Positions 61,444 to 64,000 of a stretch of 64,000 nt of DNA are shown one piece after another. How positions within the stretch are numbered: the first letter of the stretch is position 1; every line of letters begins with the position of its first letter. Below the pieces are notes generated by a model. That model saw only the letters and a program-made list of their open reading frames with translations, was not told the DNA's origin and did no database searches. Origin of the DNA: Vibrio sp. SCSIO 43135 (GTDB lineage Bacteria; Pseudomonadota; Gammaproteobacteria; Enterobacterales; Vibrionaceae); assembly GCF_023716665.1 (NCBI RefSeq), contig NZ_CP071859.1:248001-312000 (forward strand), given 5' to 3'. The translations under genes and the position numbers were made by a program.

Positions 61444-63168
61444 ATGTGGGAACAGGGATTTGTGTTGGCGATGCTTCTTGTCATCATCACATGCTTAATT
61501 GTCACCAAGATTAAACCAAGCTTTATTTTTGCAGGTACTGCATTTGTGGCTTTTCTGGTCGGGACAATAGAGCTAAACACGATCGCATCGAATTTCACTA
61601 ACTCATCTTTACTGACTTTAGTACTGCTAATTTTAGCCTCAAGTGCCTTGGAGAAAACGCGCTTGATTAGCTGGGTTAGCCAGTCTATATCTGATGGTAA
61701 GTTAGGGGTTGTCGTGGCTAAATTGGGTCTCTCTACAGCCATTCTTTCTTCCTTTACCAATAATACTGCCGTAGTGGTTTCGTTAATTGGAGCCATCAAA
61801 CGCAATCCCAAACACGCTCCCTCCAAGTTACTCATCCCGCTTTCTTATGCGGCAATTTTTGGTGGTACGCTTACGTTAATAGGCACCTCAACCAACCTCA
61901 TCATTAATAGTTTTGTTGAAGATGCGGGCTTACCAAGCTTAACGTTCTTTACTCCAACTCTTATCGGCCTCGCTGTTCTGGTTGGGGGAGTACTCATACT
62001 TATCCCAATGAGCTACTTGCTTCCGAGTTATGATGAGCAAGGGCAAGATGAACTGCCCTATTTCTTGGAAGCCCGGGTTGAACCTGGCTCCCCACTCGTT
62101 GGAAAAAGTATTGCAGAAAACAATTTACGGGCGCTTAGAAAGCTGTTTTTAGCCGAAGTTGTCCGTGATGGACAAAGCTTACCGTCGGTAGAGCCAGACT
62201 TCGTGCTCAAAGAGAAAGATCGACTGCTGTTTTGTGGGGACATCGAAAGTGTTGCGACCCTGCAGGAAATCCAAGGGTTAACCTTTTTTGGTCAGCATCA
62301 TCTTAATGGTCAGGGCTTTATCGAGGTCATCGTCAGTTCTTCGGCCAGTTTTTGCAACAAGACATTGAAGTCTAGTCACTTTCGTGACCGCTTTGATGCT
62401 GTAGTAGTGGCGATTCGTCGCGGGCATGAGAGGCTAGAAGGTGGCCTAGGGAACATTGCTCTGGAAGCTGGAGACACTTTAGTTCTAGTGCCTGGAAAGC
62501 GTTTTGAAGCAGAACGAAGAGCGCACCGAAAAGAGTTCGTTTGGGTCAATAATCTTGACTCAAGTGCCAAGCTTGACAGTAGTAAGTCAACCATGGTGCT
62601 TTTAGGGTTTGCATTGACTATCGGCTTAGCCTTACTGGGGTTAGTTCCCATTATTAAAGGGCTAGCGGTTTATCTTATCGCTTTGCTCGCGTTTGGAATT
62701 GTGCAAGTGAGCGAGCTTAGACGGCGTTTCCCGACCGATATTGTTGTCATAGTTGGTTCGGCGCTTTCTATTGCACAGCTCATGCTATCGAGTGGGTTGT
62801 CGATGAGAATGGGCGAAATGTTTATGCAGGCCTTTAATGGTTGGGGTGTGTTTGGCGCCTTAGTCGCAACATATCTAATGACCCTAATTCTCACTGAGTT
62901 GGTGACTAACAACGCGGCGGCCGCTCTAGCTTTTCCAATTGGCTATAGTATGGCGCTGGGATACGGCGTTGATCCTATGCCTTTTATTATGGCTGTTTTG
63001 TTTGGTGCTAGTGCTAGCTTTATTTCTCCTTATGGGTATCAAACCAACTTGCTGGTATACAGCGTTGGCAATTACCGATTGGCTGACTACATCCGTATTG
63101 GTATCCCTATATCAATAGTTTACTCAGTGCTTGTACTTGGGTTGATCCCTCTATTTTTCCCGTATTGA
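61444..63168 (+). CDS. SLC13-type permease with TrkA-C (RCK-C) domains
   Basis: An inner-membrane protein of 574 residues: helices in the first 200 and the last 190 residues, and between them a soluble stretch (about 205-370) with two RCK-C-like repeats (EARVEPGSPLVGKSIAEN and FIEVIVSSSASFCNKTLKSS). The SLC13-like motifs SFTNNTAVVVSLIGAI and LVTNNAAAALAFPIGYS are present in each half. Relatives carry sulfate, and the position between cysN and cysC suggests sulfate uptake; this is inferred from context. Confidence 0.87.
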   Translation: MWEQGFVLAMLLVIITCLIVTKIKPSFIFAGTAFVAFLVGTIELNTIASNFTNSSLLTLVLLILASSALEKTRLISWVSQSISDGKLGVVVAKLGLSTAILSSFTNNTAVVVSLIGAIKRNPKHAPSKLLIPLSYAAIFGGTLTLIGTSTNLIINSFVEDAGLPSLTFFTPTLIGLAVLVGGVLILIPMSYLLPSYDEQGQDELPYFLEARVEPGSPLVGKSIAENNLRALRKLFLAEVVRDGQSLPSVEPDFVLKEKDRLLFCGDIESVATLQEIQGLTFFGQHHLNGQGFIEVIVSSSASFCNKTLKSSHFRDRFDAVVVAIRRGHERLEGGLGNIALEAGDTLVLVPGKRFEAERRAHRKEFVWVNNLDSSAKLDSSKSTMVLLGFALTIGLALLGLVPIIKGLAVYLIALLAFGIVQVSELRRRFPTDIVVIVGSALSIAQLMLSSGLSMRMGEMFMQAFNGWGVFGALVATYLMTLILTELVTNNAAAALAFPIGYSMALGYGVDPMPFIMAVLFGASASFISPYGYQTNLLVYSVGNYRLADYIRIGIPISIVYSVLVLGLIPLFFPY

Positions 63169-63190
63169 TTTGAAGTTTAAGGAATAAACT

Positions 63191-63823
63191 ATGACTGCAG
63201 TAACATCTGCTAAAGATGAAAACATTGTTTGGCATCAGCATGTTATCGACAAAGGATTTCGAGCTAACCTTAAGAAGCAAAAACCGGCAGTGCTTTGGTT
63301 TACTGGGTTATCTGGCGCAGGGAAATCTACCGTAGCCGGAGCACTTGAAAACCGACTCGCAGAGCTTGGATATCATACATATCTACTTGATGGTGATAAC
63401 GTGCGTCATGGATTGTGTAGTGACCTTGGTTTTTCAGATCAAGATCGCCGTGAGAACATTAGACGGATAGGAGAACTTGCGAAGCTGATGGCTGATGCTG
63501 GGCTGATTGTGTTATCTGCTTTTATTTCTCCGCACAGAACAGAGCGCCAATTGGTTAGAGATATGTTGCCAGAAGGGGAGTTCATCGAAGTGTTTGTGAA
63601 TACTGCACTTGATGTATGCGAGCAACGTGATCCTAAGGGGCTTTATCAGAAGGCTAGAGCGGGAGAAATCTCGAACTTCACGGGAATCGATTCTGAGTAT
63701 CAAGTGCCAGAAAACCCTGAGATTGACCTTCCTGCGGGAGAAAAGTCAATCGAGGAGCTCGTTGAGTTGTGTGTGGAGCAGTTAGAATCAAGAGAGATTA
63801 TCGCTCTTCGTCAAACTGTATGA
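63191..63823 (+). CDS. cysC: Adenylylsulfate kinase
   Basis: 210 residues. Converts APS to PAPS with ATP. Walker A is [15 protein letters not shown] at about residues 39-53, and [23 protein letters not shown] is the APS-binding core; [20 protein letters not shown] is also family-typical. It is the last gene of the cysD-cysN-permease-cysC run. Its 3' end overlaps the reverse-strand gene at 63811 by 13 bases. Confidence 0.97.
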   Translation: MTAVTSAKDENIVWHQHVIDKGFRANLKKQKPAVLWFTGLSGAGKSTVAGALENRLAELGYHTYLLDGDNVRHGLCSDLGFSDQDRRENIRRIGELAKLMADAGLIVLSAFISPHRTERQLVRDMLPEGEFIEVFVNTALDVCEQRDPKGLYQKARAGEISNFTGIDSEYQVPENPEIDLPAGEKSIEELVELCVEQLESREIIALRQTV

Positions 63824-64000
63824 TGAATGGAGCTGTTGGCTTCTGTGTGCACAGTAAACTTTTGGCTAAGCACAGCAATCATTTGATCATAATATTGGCT
63901 GTTGGGCTTATTACCCAACAGTTTACACAGCTCATTTCCTGTCGGGCTAAAGCGGTAATATAGCAGCCTGACACCTTTGGTTTGAGCCTGTAGCGATAGC
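63811..64000 (-). CDS. 3' end of an unidentified gene
   Basis: The reverse strand is open from the window edge to a TGA at 63811-63813, giving 62 residues with [18 protein letters not shown] and [15 protein letters not shown] in the middle. The other two reverse frames contain stops. The sequence looks like a real protein C-terminus, but I do not recognise the family. It overlaps the end of cysC by 13 bases. Confidence 0.6.
   Translation of the reverse strand, partial: LSLQAQTKGVRLLYYRFSPTGNELCKLLGNKPNSQYYDQMIAVLSQKFTVHTEANSSIHHTV

Overview
The window looks like part of the main chromosome of a Vibrio or very close relative. The evidence is gene content and order: a pilMNOPQ-aroKB-damX-dam-rpe-gph-trpS block, an Xds-type secreted nuclease, the argD-astA-astD block, crp, prkB-yheU-yheT-yheS-kefGB-yheV-slyD, purA-motX-rnr-rlmB, the complete S10/spc/alpha ribosomal superoperon, fklB-ytfB and the sulfate-activation genes. 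MotX (sodium-driven flagellar motor) and a GlyGly-CTERM secreted nuclease are especially vibrio-like. The species cannot be fixed from the sequence alone. I saw no rRNA, tRNA, CRISPR array, insertion sequence or prophage.

Layout. 1-6047: type IV pilus assembly genes pilM (5' truncated), pilN, pilO, pilP and the secretin pilQ, then shikimate genes aroK and aroB, with a structured inverted repeat between pilQ and aroK. 6135-11259: damX, dam, rpe, gph, trpS. 11423-13396: an AT-rich, reverse-strand acyltransferase-SGNH gene, the clearest accessory insertion here, followed by about 410 bases of low-content DNA. 13809-22494: secreted nuclease xds, pabA, and arginine genes argD, astA, astD plus a DUF1338 gene; a palindrome-rich repeat-like element lies between argD and astA. 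22617-28200 (reverse strand): crp, prkB, yheU, yheT, a TIGR02444-like gene and the ABC-F gene yheS. 28346-38416: kefG-kefB, yheV, slyD, an isoaspartyl peptidase/asparaginase, purA, motX, rnr, rlmB. 38629-52628: S10 operon (rpsJ to rpsQ), spc operon (rplN to rpmJ, with secY) and alpha operon (rpsM to rplQ, with rpoA), with recognisable leader structures. 52662-58627: a DUF2780 protein, fklB, ytfB, a DMT permease, an ElaA-type acetyltransferase, a Crp-family regulator and a lipoprotein form of CpdB. 59046-63823: cysD, cysN, an SLC13-type permease and cysC. The last 190 bases hold the 3' end of an unidentified reverse-strand gene.

How the parts work together. PilM-PilN-PilO-PilP form the inner-membrane alignment complex joined to the PilQ outer-membrane secretin. 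AroK/AroB feed chorismate, which PabA (with a PabB not in this window) diverts to folate. ArgD/AstA/AstD serve arginine synthesis and succinyl-arginine breakdown, but astB and astE are not here. CysD/CysN/CysC make APS and then PAPS, with a probable sulfate permease inside the operon.

Most of the window is conserved core. The observations most worth a second look are small: a consensus sigma-28 promoter before motX, a pseudoknot before rpsM whose loop pairs with the rpsM start region, the inverted-repeat elements at 4256-4318 and 18785-18961, the acyltransferase insertion, the permease inside the cys operon, and the C-terminal sorting tail on Xds. I found no convincing evidence of a wholly new multi-gene system.
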